Positions 1 to 7,502 of a stretch of 64,000 bases of DNA are shown here, piece by piece. The stretch comes from Clostridia bacterium. Lineage in GTDB: Bacteria; Bacillota_A; Clostridia; Oscillospirales; CAG-272. The notes under the pieces are model-generated. The model searched no databases, was not told where the DNA came from, and saw only the letters and a list, made by a program, of their open reading frames with translations. The stretch lies in NCBI GenBank assembly GCA_017466455.1, contig JAFTUD010000016.1:1-64000 (forward strand). The letters run 5' to 3'. Position numbers and translations under genes: made by a program. Numbering within the stretch: the stretch's first letter is position 1; every line of letters begins with the position of its first letter.

Positions 1-274
1 CAAGATATTGCGGAAAGTATTTTTCAAGATCGTATCCGTCGGTAAGGCTGTCGCCAAGGAATGCAACGTCCACCTCATAGTCATCATATTTCTCGTTTTC
101 CGCTGTATACATAGCAAGCTTTGCGTCATAATACTCCTGCGCCGCTTTTAACAATTGCTCCTTCTCTCGCTTTTGTGGCAATGCCACGGCAAAAATATAT
201 GTAAGACTTATCCCTATAACCAATAAAACAGAGAACGCTACCGTTGCAATAATAATCTTCCTCTTTTTAGTCAT
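1..274 (-). CDS. Membrane-anchored SGNH/GDSL hydrolase, N-terminal part (cut by window edge)
   Basis: The first 91 codons of a gene that leaves the window on the left. A Lys/Arg-rich head is followed by one hydrophobic segment (about residues 7-32), so the catalytic part should lie outside the cell on a membrane anchor. A charged linker leads to FLGDSLTDGY, block I of the SGNH/GDSL esterase superfamily, with Ser76 as the expected nucleophile. A strong ribosome site (AGGAGGAG) precedes the ATG, and a TTGATT/TATAAT promoter lies about 70 bases upstream. The substrate cannot be read from this fragment; the family removes acyl or acetyl groups from glycans and lipids. The C-terminal Asp-His block lies outside the window. 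Confidence 0.8.
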   Translation of the reverse strand, partial: MTKKRKIIIATVAFSVLLVIGISLTYIFAVALPQKREKEQLLKAAQEYYDAKLAMYTAENEKYDDYEVDVAFLGDSLTDGYDLEKYFPQYL

Positions 275-342
275 AAAGCTCTCCTCCTAATTTGTTAATC
301 ATCTTAAAAGTGACCGTCGTCAAATTTTTATTTATCGGTTAG

Positions 343-371
343 ATTATACCACACAATTGCAAACAAATCAA
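343..371 (-). promoter_or_regulatory. Promoter of the SGNH hydrolase gene
   Basis: Read on the minus strand: -35 TTGATT, 17-base spacer, -10 TATAAT. The transcribed leader that follows (318-340) is nearly identical to the leader of the O-acetyltransferase gene at 1158-1180. Confidence 0.65.
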
Positions 372-393
372 GGCATAGCCTTGCATATCATCA
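369..393. repeat. Single hairpin-repeat unit (palindrome plus CATATCATCA)
   Basis: CAAGGCATAGCCTTG is a perfect 6-base stem followed by CATATCATCA. It is one isolated unit of the repeat family that forms an array at 1319-1476, and it overlaps the -35 box of the neighbouring promoter by three bases. Confidence 0.6.
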
Positions 394-401
394 AAATTTG
401 T

Positions 402-437
402 AAAACAAAAAGACGGTCAAAAGACCGTCTTTTGTTT
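402..437. terminator. Bidirectional hairpin terminator
   Basis: AAAACAAAAAGACGGTC and its complement surround an AAAA loop, giving a long stem with T-rich ends on both strands. It most likely ends transcription of the O-acetyltransferase gene. The rest of the 275-551 gap holds this terminator, the promoter and one repeat unit; I see no gene in it. Confidence 0.85.
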
Positions 438-551
438 TGTGAGTAATCCAAAATTTTGATACCGTTTCAAAATGGGTACAAATTTTAGAACTATGTGTGC
501 ATTTTCCTACAAGGCTTTGCACCCATTTTAGTTCGACAAATTGGGATTTGT

Positions 552-1148
552 CTATTTTTCAAGATAGGTCGGATAACGCTTTTTATCTTCTTCCGTAATC
601 TTGCGAACAACACGGCAAGGAACACCAACTGCGATAACATCTGAAGGAATGTCTTTAGTAACGACGCTTCCTGCTCCTATCACAGCATTATCCCCAATAG
701 TTACACCGCCAAGAACAATGACACCTGCGCCAAACCAAACATTATTGCCAACAGTAATGGGCAACGCAACTTCAAGTCCTTCGTTTCGCTGCTCAGCATC
801 TAATGCATGCTCTGCTGTTGTGAACAAGCAATTGGGTGCAATAAAAACGTGATTACCAAAGCGAACCTTCCCGCCGTCTAATATCTGACAATTATGATTT
901 GCAAAGAAATAATCGCCCACAGAGGTATTATATCCATAATCACACCAAAACGGCGTATTGACCGTAACCTGCTCTCCCATAGAACCAAAAATCTGCTTCA
1001 AAATCTCACTCTGTGCTTGGCGGTTTGAAGGTGCTATTTGATTAAATCTATGACACAAATCATTGCATCTACCTATTTCGTTCAGTAATTCTTCGTCATA
1101 ATTAGCGTTGTATAGATAACCCGCCTCGGCTTTTTCTTTTTCAGTCAT
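552..1148 (-). CDS. Maltose/galactoside O-acetyltransferase family protein
   Basis: 198 residues, the usual length for the LacA/Maa sugar O-acetyltransferases, which move acetyl from acetyl-CoA to a sugar hydroxyl in the cytoplasm. The N-terminal 55 residues form the family's helical cap (starting near GYLYNANYDEEL). The rest is a left-handed beta-helix of hexapeptide repeats (ITVGNNVWFGAGVIVLGG, VTIGDNAVIGAGSVVTK). The catalytic His is expected in TTAEHALD, and PFWCDYGYN is a typical active-site loop. A single gene with its own promoter (1186-1214) and terminator (402-437). The natural acceptor is unknown; detoxifying acetylation of free sugars is the usual proposal. Confidence 0.9.
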   Translation of the reverse strand: MTEKEKAEAGYLYNANYDEELLNEIGRCNDLCHRFNQIAPSNRQAQSEILKQIFGSMGEQVTVNTPFWCDYGYNTSVGDYFFANHNCQILDGGKVRFGNHVFIAPNCLFTTAEHALDAEQRNEGLEVALPITVGNNVWFGAGVIVLGGVTIGDNAVIGAGSVVTKDIPSDVIAVGVPCRVVRKITEEDKKRYPTYLEK

Positions 1149-1185
1149 TTGTTACCTCGTCAAATTTTTATTTATCGGTGAGTTT

Positions 1186-1214
1186 ATTATATCACATAAT
1201 ACATTGAAAATCAA
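1186..1214 (-). promoter_or_regulatory. Promoter of the O-acetyltransferase gene
   Basis: Minus strand: -35 TTGATT, 17-base spacer, -10 TATAAT. It shares its -35 sequence and its first transcribed 23 bases with the promoter at 343-371, while the spacers differ. Confidence 0.65.
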
Positions 1215-1318
1215 TAATTCTTTTGAGCGAATCAATAATTGAACGATACCGAACGAAAGGGGCATAAAGTGAACGATTTATTTTTTATGGCTAAAAACAA
1301 AAAGGCTTGCAACTTCAA

Positions 1319-1476
1319 TCACTTTCGTAGAAAGTGTATATCATCAGGCACGAAGTGGCTGAATATCATCAATGCGGAGCATTGTATATCATCATTACGG
1401 AGTTTCAATACACGCTAAAGCGTGATGATATGCACGCAAGCAAGTTGCGTGATGATATGCCATTACTCCGTAATGG
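1319..1476. repeat. Array of short palindromes separated by TATCATCA / TGATGATA
   Basis: Six or so hairpins lie in a row: CACTTTC-GAAAGTG, GGCACGAAGTGGCT (imperfect), ATGC-GGA-GCAT, CACGC-TAAA-GCGTG, CACGC-GCGTG and CCATTAC-TCC-GTAATGG. They are joined by 8-11 base linkers. Linkers read TATATCATCA in the left half and TGATGATATG in the right half, so the array switches polarity near 1400. Hairpin arms differ between units while linkers stay constant. I see no gene in 1149-1701; it holds this array, two terminators and a tRNA fragment. Confidence 0.75.
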
Positions 1477-1480
1477 ATAA

Positions 1481-1513
1481 AAAAAAGTCGTATCAAAATG
1501 ATACGACTTTTTT
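1481..1513. terminator. Hairpin terminator behind the tRNA-Leu fragment
   Basis: AAAAAAGTCGTATC-AAAAT-GATACGACTTTTTT is a perfect stem with A/T tracts, so it can work on both strands. On the minus strand it directly follows the CCA end of the duplicated tRNA fragment. Confidence 0.85.
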
Positions 1514-1532
1514 GGTGCGAGAAACGGGACTT
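1513..1532 (-). pseudogene. tRNA-Leu 3'-end fragment
   Basis: The 20 bases are identical to the 3' end of the intact tRNA-Leu at 1702-1785: the acceptor arm with encoded CCA and the end of the T-stem. The identity stops inside the T-arm, and no D- or anticodon arm follows. It carries its own terminator (1481-1513), as a true gene would. This pattern is typical of a tRNA end copied by an integrating element or left by a tandem duplication. Confidence 0.7.
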
Positions 1533-1664
1533 TGCTCTTGAATTTTTTGAGGGCAAGCACACAAGCCTTTATCTTTATGCCTCAAAAAATCCTTCGGTCA
1601 TCGGCTAAAACCATTCCCCGAATGGTTTCTTAACGCCTGCGTTCAAGTCCCTACTCATTCAAAG

Positions 1665-1702
1665 AAATAAGAAAAGCAGTCCAAAGACTGCTTTTCTTAT
1701 TT
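1665..1702 (-). terminator. Terminator of tRNA-Leu
   Basis: AAATAAGAAAAGCAGTC and its complement form a 17-base stem around a four-base loop, immediately after the tRNA CCA end on the minus strand. Confidence 0.85.
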
Positions 1703-1785
1703 GGTGCGAGAAACGGGACTTGAACCCGTACGAGCGAATCACACGCCCCTCAAACGTGCGCGTCTACCAGTTCCGCCACTCTCGC
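1702..1785 (-). tRNA. tRNA-Leu (anticodon GAG)
   Basis: 84 bases on the minus strand with all arms visible: acceptor GCGAGAG/TTCTCGC with encoded CCA, a D-arm with GGTAGAC, anticodon stem CACGT/GCGTG around loop TTGAGGG, a long class II variable arm and T-arm ACGGG-TTCAAGT-CCCGT. The anticodon is GAG, reading leucine CUU and CUC codons. A perfect promoter (TTGACA, 17 bases, TATAAT) lies upstream and a strong terminator downstream. Confidence 0.96.
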
Positions 1786-1819
1786 AAATTTGAGAAGGTT
1801 TTCTTAACCTTGCCTATGT

Positions 1820-1848
1820 ATTATACTAAAAGAAAACGCGTTTGTCAA
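1820..1848 (-). promoter_or_regulatory. Promoter of tRNA-Leu
   Basis: Minus strand: consensus -35 TTGACA, 17-base spacer, consensus -10 TATAAT, about 35 bases before the mature tRNA. Confidence 0.85.
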
Positions 1849-2089
1849 TACCTTTTTTGAAATTTTTTGAAGTTTTTTAACTTAATCACTTTTTAAGGGT
1901 AATGACCCCTTGCTTTTCTATAATATGAACAAAACAAATCGCCAAAAATTCAAGAGCGAAGTCCCGCTTTTTATCATAAAAATCATTAAAATCACAAAAT
2001 TATAAAAAAATTTAATATTTTACCAACCAAATGCGGTTGTTAGTTGTCTACTATTATAGAGGATATATTAAATATTAAGGAGACACAAT

Positions 2090-4303
2090 ATGAAAAAACA
2101 TATTTTTCTTTTAACTATATTTTTGGCACTGTTATTGATTTCCTGTGCGGTTACCACGCCCGAGGTCTCAAATAGCGCTTCTATTTCCGAATTGGAAGCA
2201 TCAAGTCAAGCTTCGGAAAACCAAGAACGACCAAGCTATGAGAGCGAGTCACAAGCCGAGCAATCACAAAGCGTATCCCAAGGCGAGTCCGAGTCATTAA
2301 GTAGCGAGGAGTCAAGCACGCAATCCGCCGAAAAACCAACCGAAACGCAGACCGAAGCACAGAGCGAAACCCAATCGCCAAGCATTGAAGGCGTGTCGTA
2401 CATCGTAACCTGTATATCAGGCACAAAAAACGCCTATACAGTATCTAATAATACAATCACATTTACCGAGATTGCTGAAAATAGTGTTTATGCCATTTCG
2501 GGCGAGCTCAATGGAAATGTAATCATCGATGTAGGAGAAACCTATAATTTTGAGCTTCAGCTAATGAACTTTACATTGTCCAGCTCCACCGATAGTCCAA
2601 TCGTAGTGCTAAGTGCCGATAATGTTGATATAAAGGCGAAAGTAAATACCGAGAATTTCATTTACGATAATAGAGAAGCAGTTGATGAAACGGATACAAC
2701 TAAATACTCCGCCTCAATCTATGCCTTAAGTGACCTTGACATTTGCGGACAAGGAAAGCTTACTCTTGTGTCAAAAAGCAATAATGGCATTCACACAAAG
2801 GATGACCTTGTAGTGAAAAATCTAACGCTCTATGTAAAATGCGTAGATAATGCCATAAAGGGTAACGATAGCGTCACCATTGAAAACGCTACGACCACAC
2901 TTGTCGCAACACAGGGTGACTGTATTAAAACAACAAGTAGTAACATTTCCGAAACAAATAATATCCAAAGAGGAACAATAGCAATTTCAGGTGGCACACA
3001 TAACCTCTATTCGGCGTGTGACGGAATAGACTCAGCATATGATGTGCGCATTGATGAGCCATCAACCGTAATCAATATATATACCGATAAGTATTCGGAA
3101 TATTCCGAGGAGGTAACCGCAACAAGCGAGAGCAATTACTACATTAGATATTCAAGCAGAAATTATAGCTACTCCATAAAATATTTCAACAGTAGCACCG
3201 ATTATGTATGGGAAAATGCGACCTATTATTCAAGTGTAGCAGGAGGTAGAAGCACCTACTATTACTATTCCGTGCCAAAGCGCTCTGAATATTCAAGCTT
3301 TATTGTCTATATGTATTCGTCATCTCAATCGCAGGGACAGGATACAAGCTATTACGCCTGCACCGAGTCAAAATCCCATAACGCCAGCTACGATACAATA
3401 GCGCTTAGCTACCGACAAAGCACCCTTTCGTCAAGCTGGACAAATTATAGCACATCAAGCGCCCAAGGCGGAATGGGCGGAATGGGCGGAATGTCCGAGG
3501 GTAATAGCGATAAGGGAGTATACTCAACAAAGGGCATAAAGGCGTCAAATGAGATAGTCATAAATGATGGAGTAATATCTATCACTGCATACGATGATGC
3601 CATTCATGCAAATAATGATGTAGCCTTAGAAAATGGCGAATCGCCTCTTGGAAGCGTCACCATAAATGGCGGAAGCATTACCGTGTCCAGTAATGATGAC
3701 GGACTTCACGCGGATGGGACCTTGCTCATCACCGCAGGAAGCGTAAGCGTCACAAAAAGCTATGAGGGGCTTGAGGGAGCGTTCATCAAAATAAACGGTG
3801 GAAGCACATCAGTAATCTCAAGCGATGATGGACTAAATGGCGCATCAACCACAGGCTACGCAATAGAAATAACAGGCGGTGAGATATATGTTTATTGCAC
3901 GGGCGATGGCATAGATTCAAATAGCACCACATCAAAGGGCGCAATCCTTTTCTCGGGCGGAAAAACAGTAGTAATTTGCAAGTCTAATGGTAACTCCGCA
4001 ATAGACTCCGATGGTGGTTATACGCATACAGATGGCTCAGTAGTCGCAATAATGAGCTCAGGCGGTATGACAAGCGAAACCACAAACGGAAACACGCAGG
4101 GAAGAACCGTCAAATCATCACTCTCGCTCTCAAGCGGTGCGTATTTGACTGTATCCGTCAGCGGAACAACCGTAGTGACAGTCAAAATGCCTTGTAGTAT
4201 GACATCTTATGTTGTCTATCTCGGCTCAAGCTCCGCAACGATTTCAAGCACAAGCACAACCACAGTAGCTCTTGATAGCAATGGAGTCTGCTGGAATAAT
4301 TGA
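2090..4303 (+). CDS. Surface lipoprotein with Cthe_2159-like carbohydrate-binding beta-helix
   Basis: 737 residues. A signal peptide ends in lipobox LISC, so the mature protein is lipid-anchored at Cys19. Residues 26-95 are a Ser/Glu/Gln-rich stalk of the kind that spans the cell wall. The remainder is a right-handed beta-helix of the Cthe_2159 family (formerly DUF4353), with repeated rungs such as VDNAIKGND, ACDGIDSAYD, YDDAIHANND, SNDDGLHADG and SSDDGLNG. Described members bind acidic or cellulosic polysaccharides with Ca2+, and the DDG/DGI rungs fit Ca2+ sites. A Tyr/Ser-rich stretch (about residues 340-465) interrupts the helix and ends in a tandem GGM repeat. Ribosome site TAAGGAG. A single gene ended by the hairpin at 4316-4358. 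Confidence 0.85.
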   Translation: MKKHIFLLTIFLALLLISCAVTTPEVSNSASISELEASSQASENQERPSYESESQAEQSQSVSQGESESLSSEESSTQSAEKPTETQTEAQSETQSPSIEGVSYIVTCISGTKNAYTVSNNTITFTEIAENSVYAISGELNGNVIIDVGETYNFELQLMNFTLSSSTDSPIVVLSADNVDIKAKVNTENFIYDNREAVDETDTTKYSASIYALSDLDICGQGKLTLVSKSNNGIHTKDDLVVKNLTLYVKCVDNAIKGNDSVTIENATTTLVATQGDCIKTTSSNISETNNIQRGTIAISGGTHNLYSACDGIDSAYDVRIDEPSTVINIYTDKYSEYSEEVTATSESNYYIRYSSRNYSYSIKYFNSSTDYVWENATYYSSVAGGRSTYYYYSVPKRSEYSSFIVYMYSSSQSQGQDTSYYACTESKSHNASYDTIALSYRQSTLSSSWTNYSTSSAQGGMGGMGGMSEGNSDKGVYSTKGIKASNEIVINDGVISITAYDDAIHANNDVALENGESPLGSVTINGGSITVSSNDDGLHADGTLLITAGSVSVTKSYEGLEGAFIKINGGSTSVISSDDGLNGASTTGYAIEITGGEIYVYCTGDGIDSNSTTSKGAILFSGGKTVVICKSNGNSAIDSDGGYTHTDGSVVAIMSSGGMTSETTNGNTQGRTVKSSLSLSSGAYLTVSVSGTTVVTVKMPCSMTSYVVYLGSSSATISSTSTTTVALDSNGVCWNN

Positions 4304-4315
4304 TCCTTTCTCTCT

Positions 4316-4358
4316 TAAAAGCATACTGCATTCCTTTGAAATGTAGTATGCTTTTTTA
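4316..4358 (+). terminator. Rho-independent terminator
   Basis: AAAAGCATACTGCATT pairs with AATGTAGTATGCTTTT (with wobbles) and is followed by a T run. It closes the beta-helix lipoprotein gene. Confidence 0.85.
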
Positions 4359-4468
4359 AGTTATGTATTGAAAATTTTTTGTATATATGATAATAATGAA
4401 GAAAACAAATATAAACAAAACAAATCATCAAAAAATCAACAACTATTTCAAAATATATCTATAAAATA

Positions 4469-4497
4469 TTGACTTTATAAACAAAATGTGATAGAAT
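4469..4497 (+). promoter_or_regulatory. Promoter of the YwaF-like gene pair
   Basis: -35 TTGACT, 17-base spacer, -10 TAGAAT, about 30 bases before the first ATG. Confidence 0.65.
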
Positions 4498-4527
4498 TCG
4501 TGTATGCTTTAATCTAAAGGAGAAATT

Positions 4528-5298
4528 ATGTTTAGTATCATACATATTCTTTATATGGTGATATCAGCAATTTTAAGTGTTGCCTTACTTGTTATTTTAG
4601 GCATCAAGGTTAAAGACATTTCCAAAAAATCACTTATATTAAAAATCTTTGCTGTATCAACCGTTGTAATCCATTTCAGCTCACTTTGGGTTGATTTCTT
4701 TAAAAATGGCGAAGCTGTCGTAGAGTCGAATATGCTATTGCCCATACACCCCTGCAATGTTTGTATGTGGCTTCTTCTCATAGTCGCGTTCTCCCGAAAA
4801 AGAGAAGGCGTGGTGTATAAAACCATGTCCGAATTTGCCTTTTGGGGAGGCACGGTTTGCGGAAGCATAGGAATTTTGCTCAATGAAAACCTCGCAGCAA
4901 ATCCAACACTCGCCGATTACGATGTTCTAAAGGGGCTTCTAAGCCACTCCACGATGATTTTAGGTTGCGTGTATTTGCTTGTTGGCGGATTTGTAAAAGT
5001 AAGAGTTAAAAACACAGTAAGCGTCATCTTCGGTCTTTGCACCCTTGTAATTGACGGGGCAATAATAAACACACTGTATTCAATATTTGATTTGCCACCG
5101 TGCAATTCCATGTATTTGCTTGACGCTCCATTCCCCGATATACCGTGGTTCAACACACTTGTCATAGGTATAATAGCAGTTTTAGTTACATTTTTAACAA
5201 CAGTGGTTCATGAAATGATAAATTTACCAAGAGAACAACGCTGGTATTATCTTATCACTCATAAGGGACATACTACCTCTGAAAAGGAGAAATTATGA
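4528..5298 (+). CDS. YwaF/TMEM164-like integral membrane protein (first of a pair)
   Basis: 256 residues with about seven hydrophobic segments. The motif LPIHPCNVCMW (about residues 71-81) matches the conserved H-x-C patch of the YwaF (TIGR02206) family, which is related to eukaryotic TMEM164. TMEM164 has been reported as a phospholipid acyltransferase that uses a conserved Cys, so a lipid-remodelling role is possible but is inference here. The gene overlaps the next one by four bases (ATGA), so the two are translationally coupled and may form one complex. Ribosome site AAAGGAG. Confidence 0.7.
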   Translation: MFSIIHILYMVISAILSVALLVILGIKVKDISKKSLILKIFAVSTVVIHFSSLWVDFFKNGEAVVESNMLLPIHPCNVCMWLLLIVAFSRKREGVVYKTMSEFAFWGGTVCGSIGILLNENLAANPTLADYDVLKGLLSHSTMILGCVYLLVGGFVKVRVKNTVSVIFGLCTLVIDGAIINTLYSIFDLPPCNSMYLLDAPFPDIPWFNTLVIGIIAVLVTFLTTVVHEMINLPREQRWYYLITHKGHTTSEKEKL

Positions 5299-6095
5299 GA
5301 GAATTATTTTTCAAGCTATTTGGTTCATCACATTTTGACACAGGAATAACGGTGACCGCATTTTCCGTATCTCACATAATCTATCTTGTACTGATAATCG
5401 GCGGAATAGTTGGTGGCTACTTCCTTTTAAGAAACAGCACATCCGAAAAAAAGAGAACAGTGCTTTGCGTTCTTGTAAACCTGCTTGTGCTTTCATATCT
5501 ATCCGATTTCTTCGTGCATGAATTTGTGTACGGCACGCCCGAAGACCCTGGCGGACTTAATATGGATAAGCTCCCGTTTCACATCTGCACAGCACTGTGC
5601 CCGCTTATCGCTCTTGCTCAATATAACAAAAGGCTCCAATGGCTGCTCGAGCCCGTGGCGGTATTGTCCTGCCTTACTCCGCTTATGTATCTTGCCTACC
5701 CCGCAAGCGTTGGCGATGCAGAGCCTTGGTGCTATCAGGTGGTGCAAACGATGTTCTTCCATGGAATCTTACTTGCGTGGGGCGTTTTGAGCATCACACT
5801 CGGAGTAGTTAAGCTTGACATCAAAAAGTGCCATAAAACCGCAATAGTGCTTGTCGCACTAACTCTTTGGGCAAAGCTTGGAAATGTTCTTTTGGAGCAT
5901 AACTGGTTCTTCCTAAACGAGGACGCATTCTACATAGGACTCGTCGAAAACGGAATAATCCCCAAATGGTCGCTCATGATCATAAACCCCGTCGTTATAT
6001 TCTCAGCGGTCCTTGCTCTTTACGGTATTTATTACCTTGTCCTTCACATAAAACAAAAAAGCTTGGAAAAGAGCAAGACAGAAAAGAAAGCATAA
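5295..6095 (+). CDS. YwaF/TMEM164-like integral membrane protein (second of a pair)
   Basis: 266 residues, about seven hydrophobic segments, and a clear paralogue in type of the gene before it. LPFHICTALCPL (about residues 94-105) is the family's membrane-embedded His-Cys motif. A soluble loop with FVHEFVYGTPEDPGG precedes it, and a Lys-rich cytoplasmic tail closes the protein. It begins inside the stop codon of its partner and ends at the hairpin at 6100-6131. The function is unproven in bacteria; the coupled pair argues for a heteromeric membrane enzyme or transporter. Confidence 0.7.
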   Translation: MRELFFKLFGSSHFDTGITVTAFSVSHIIYLVLIIGGIVGGYFLLRNSTSEKKRTVLCVLVNLLVLSYLSDFFVHEFVYGTPEDPGGLNMDKLPFHICTALCPLIALAQYNKRLQWLLEPVAVLSCLTPLMYLAYPASVGDAEPWCYQVVQTMFFHGILLAWGVLSITLGVVKLDIKKCHKTAIVLVALTLWAKLGNVLLEHNWFFLNEDAFYIGLVENGIIPKWSLMIINPVVIFSAVLALYGIYYLVLHIKQKSLEKSKTEKKA

Positions 6096-6099
6096 ATAC

Positions 6100-6131
6100 A
6101 AAAATATCCAACCCGTCGGTTGGATATTTTT
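6100..6131 (+). terminator. Rho-independent terminator
   Basis: AAAATATCCAACC-CGTC-GGTTGGATATTTTT, an 11-base or longer stem with T tail, ends the YwaF-like pair. Confidence 0.85.
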
Positions 6132-6139
6132 ATTATGTA

Positions 6140-6168
6140 TTGAAAAATTTAATTACATATGTTAAAAT
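6140..6168 (+). promoter_or_regulatory. Promoter of the GH30 gene
   Basis: -35 TTGAAA, 17-base spacer, -10 TAAAAT. The surrounding 40 bases (TTATGTATTGAAAA ... ATGAAGAAAA) resemble 4361-4405, which also lies right after a terminator. Confidence 0.65.
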
Positions 6169-6202
6169 GAAGAAAAACGCACAAAACAAGAGGTAGAAAG
6201 CT

Positions 6203-7474
6203 ATGATAATCACATCAACCGAAAAGAAACAATGGCAAAAGGGAGAAACAAGCAAAAAGCAGGGAATAGTCCTTACCCTCGGCGAGGAAAAGCAACAAAT
6301 TCGTGGCTTTGGCACATGCTTTAGCGAGCTTGGGGCAAAGGCTCTTGCAACCCTTAGTGAAAAGGACAAGAAAGCCGTACTTGATGAGCTGTTTGATGAG
6401 GATAAGTGCAACTTCAACTACTGCCGTACCCCAATGGGCGCAAGCGACTTTTCACTTGACTTCTATTCCTATAACGAAACCGACGGCGACCTTGAAATGA
6501 AAAACTTCTCAATAGACCGCGACAAGGAGCTTTTGCTCCCCCTTATCAAGGAAGCTGTAAACCGCCAAAAAAGCCTTCAAATGTTCGCATCTCCTTGGTG
6601 CCCCCCTCTTTGGCTCAAAACCAAAAGAGCATATAGCAACGGCACCTTCAAAATGACTCCCGAGCATCTTAGCGCATATGCCCTCTACTTCAAAAAATAC
6701 ATAGAAGCATATAAGAGCGAGGGCGTGCCACTTACACATGTTTGCCCTCAAAACGAGCCATGCTCAAATCAGGTTTTCCCCTCATGCGTATGGAAGGGAT
6801 ATGAGCTTGCCGAGTTCATCGGCGGCTACCTCGGAGAGGCGATTTCCGATACAGGGGTCGATATAATGTTCGGAACAATCAACGGACCCGAGGGCGATGA
6901 CCGCTTTAGTTGGACAAGATATAGCGACTACCTCGGCTACGCAATGCAGGATGAAAGGGCGAGAAAATACATCAAGGCAGTCGGCTACCAATGGGCAGGC
7001 AAGTTTGCCCTACCGCAAACACAGGATGACTACCCCGAGCTTGAAATTATCCAAACCGAAAGCGAGTGCGGTGACGGCAAAAACACATGGGAAAGAATGA
7101 TGCATGTGTCCGCCCTTATGCGCCACTACTTCCGCTTTGGCGCAAGCGCATATGTATACTGGAATATCTCCCTTGAAAACGAGGGCGCAAGCACATGGGG
7201 CTGGTGCCAAAACTCGCTTGTCCATGTCCAAAACGGCAAATTTGAATACACCCCCGAGCTTTATATGATGAAGCATTATTCCCACTTTGTAAAGCGCGGA
7301 GCAAAATATCTCACCCTGAAGGGCGAAATGTCCTCAATCTGCACCGCCTTCAAAAACCCCGATGGCGAGGTGGTTGTAATCGCGCAAAACCCATATCCAA
7401 ACGAGGTTAGCATCACCCTTGAGGGCACAACCTATGTTCTCCCCTCGAACTCAGTCAGCACAATCACATTTTAA
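6203..7474 (+). CDS. Glycoside hydrolase family 30 (glucosylceramidase-like)
   Basis: 423 residues, cytoplasmic (no signal peptide). The family core is clear: IRGFGTCFSELGA at the N-terminus, CRTPMGASDFSLDFYSY, ASPWCPPLWLKT, the acid/base Glu185 in PQNEP and the nucleophile Glu286 in IQTESECG, followed by a C-terminal beta-sandwich (about 340-423). GH30 retaining enzymes cleave beta-glucosides, beta-xylosides or related bonds. With no export signal, it probably acts on short oligosaccharides or glycosides that have been imported. It lies 28 bases before the glycerophosphodiesterase gene and probably shares its transcript. Confidence 0.9.
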   Translation: MIITSTEKKQWQKGETSKKQGIVLTLGEEKQQIRGFGTCFSELGAKALATLSEKDKKAVLDELFDEDKCNFNYCRTPMGASDFSLDFYSYNETDGDLEMKNFSIDRDKELLLPLIKEAVNRQKSLQMFASPWCPPLWLKTKRAYSNGTFKMTPEHLSAYALYFKKYIEAYKSEGVPLTHVCPQNEPCSNQVFPSCVWKGYELAEFIGGYLGEAISDTGVDIMFGTINGPEGDDRFSWTRYSDYLGYAMQDERARKYIKAVGYQWAGKFALPQTQDDYPELEIIQTESECGDGKNTWERMMHVSALMRHYFRFGASAYVYWNISLENEGASTWGWCQNSLVHVQNGKFEYTPELYMMKHYSHFVKRGAKYLTLKGEMSSICTAFKNPDGEVVVIAQNPYPNEVSITLEGTTYVLPSNSVSTITF

Positions 7475-7502
7475 CGAATAACGGATACATCACGAGGTTT
7501 TT

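Noticed and set aside
601..852. Plus-strand frame inside the O-acetyltransferase gene
   Set aside because: It is antisense to a gene with clear family motifs; low-complexity Thr/Pro content is typical of such shadows.
1319..1476. Possible CRISPR array
   Set aside because: The linkers are only 8-11 bases, the units are palindromes of varying length, polarity flips, and there are no cas genes.
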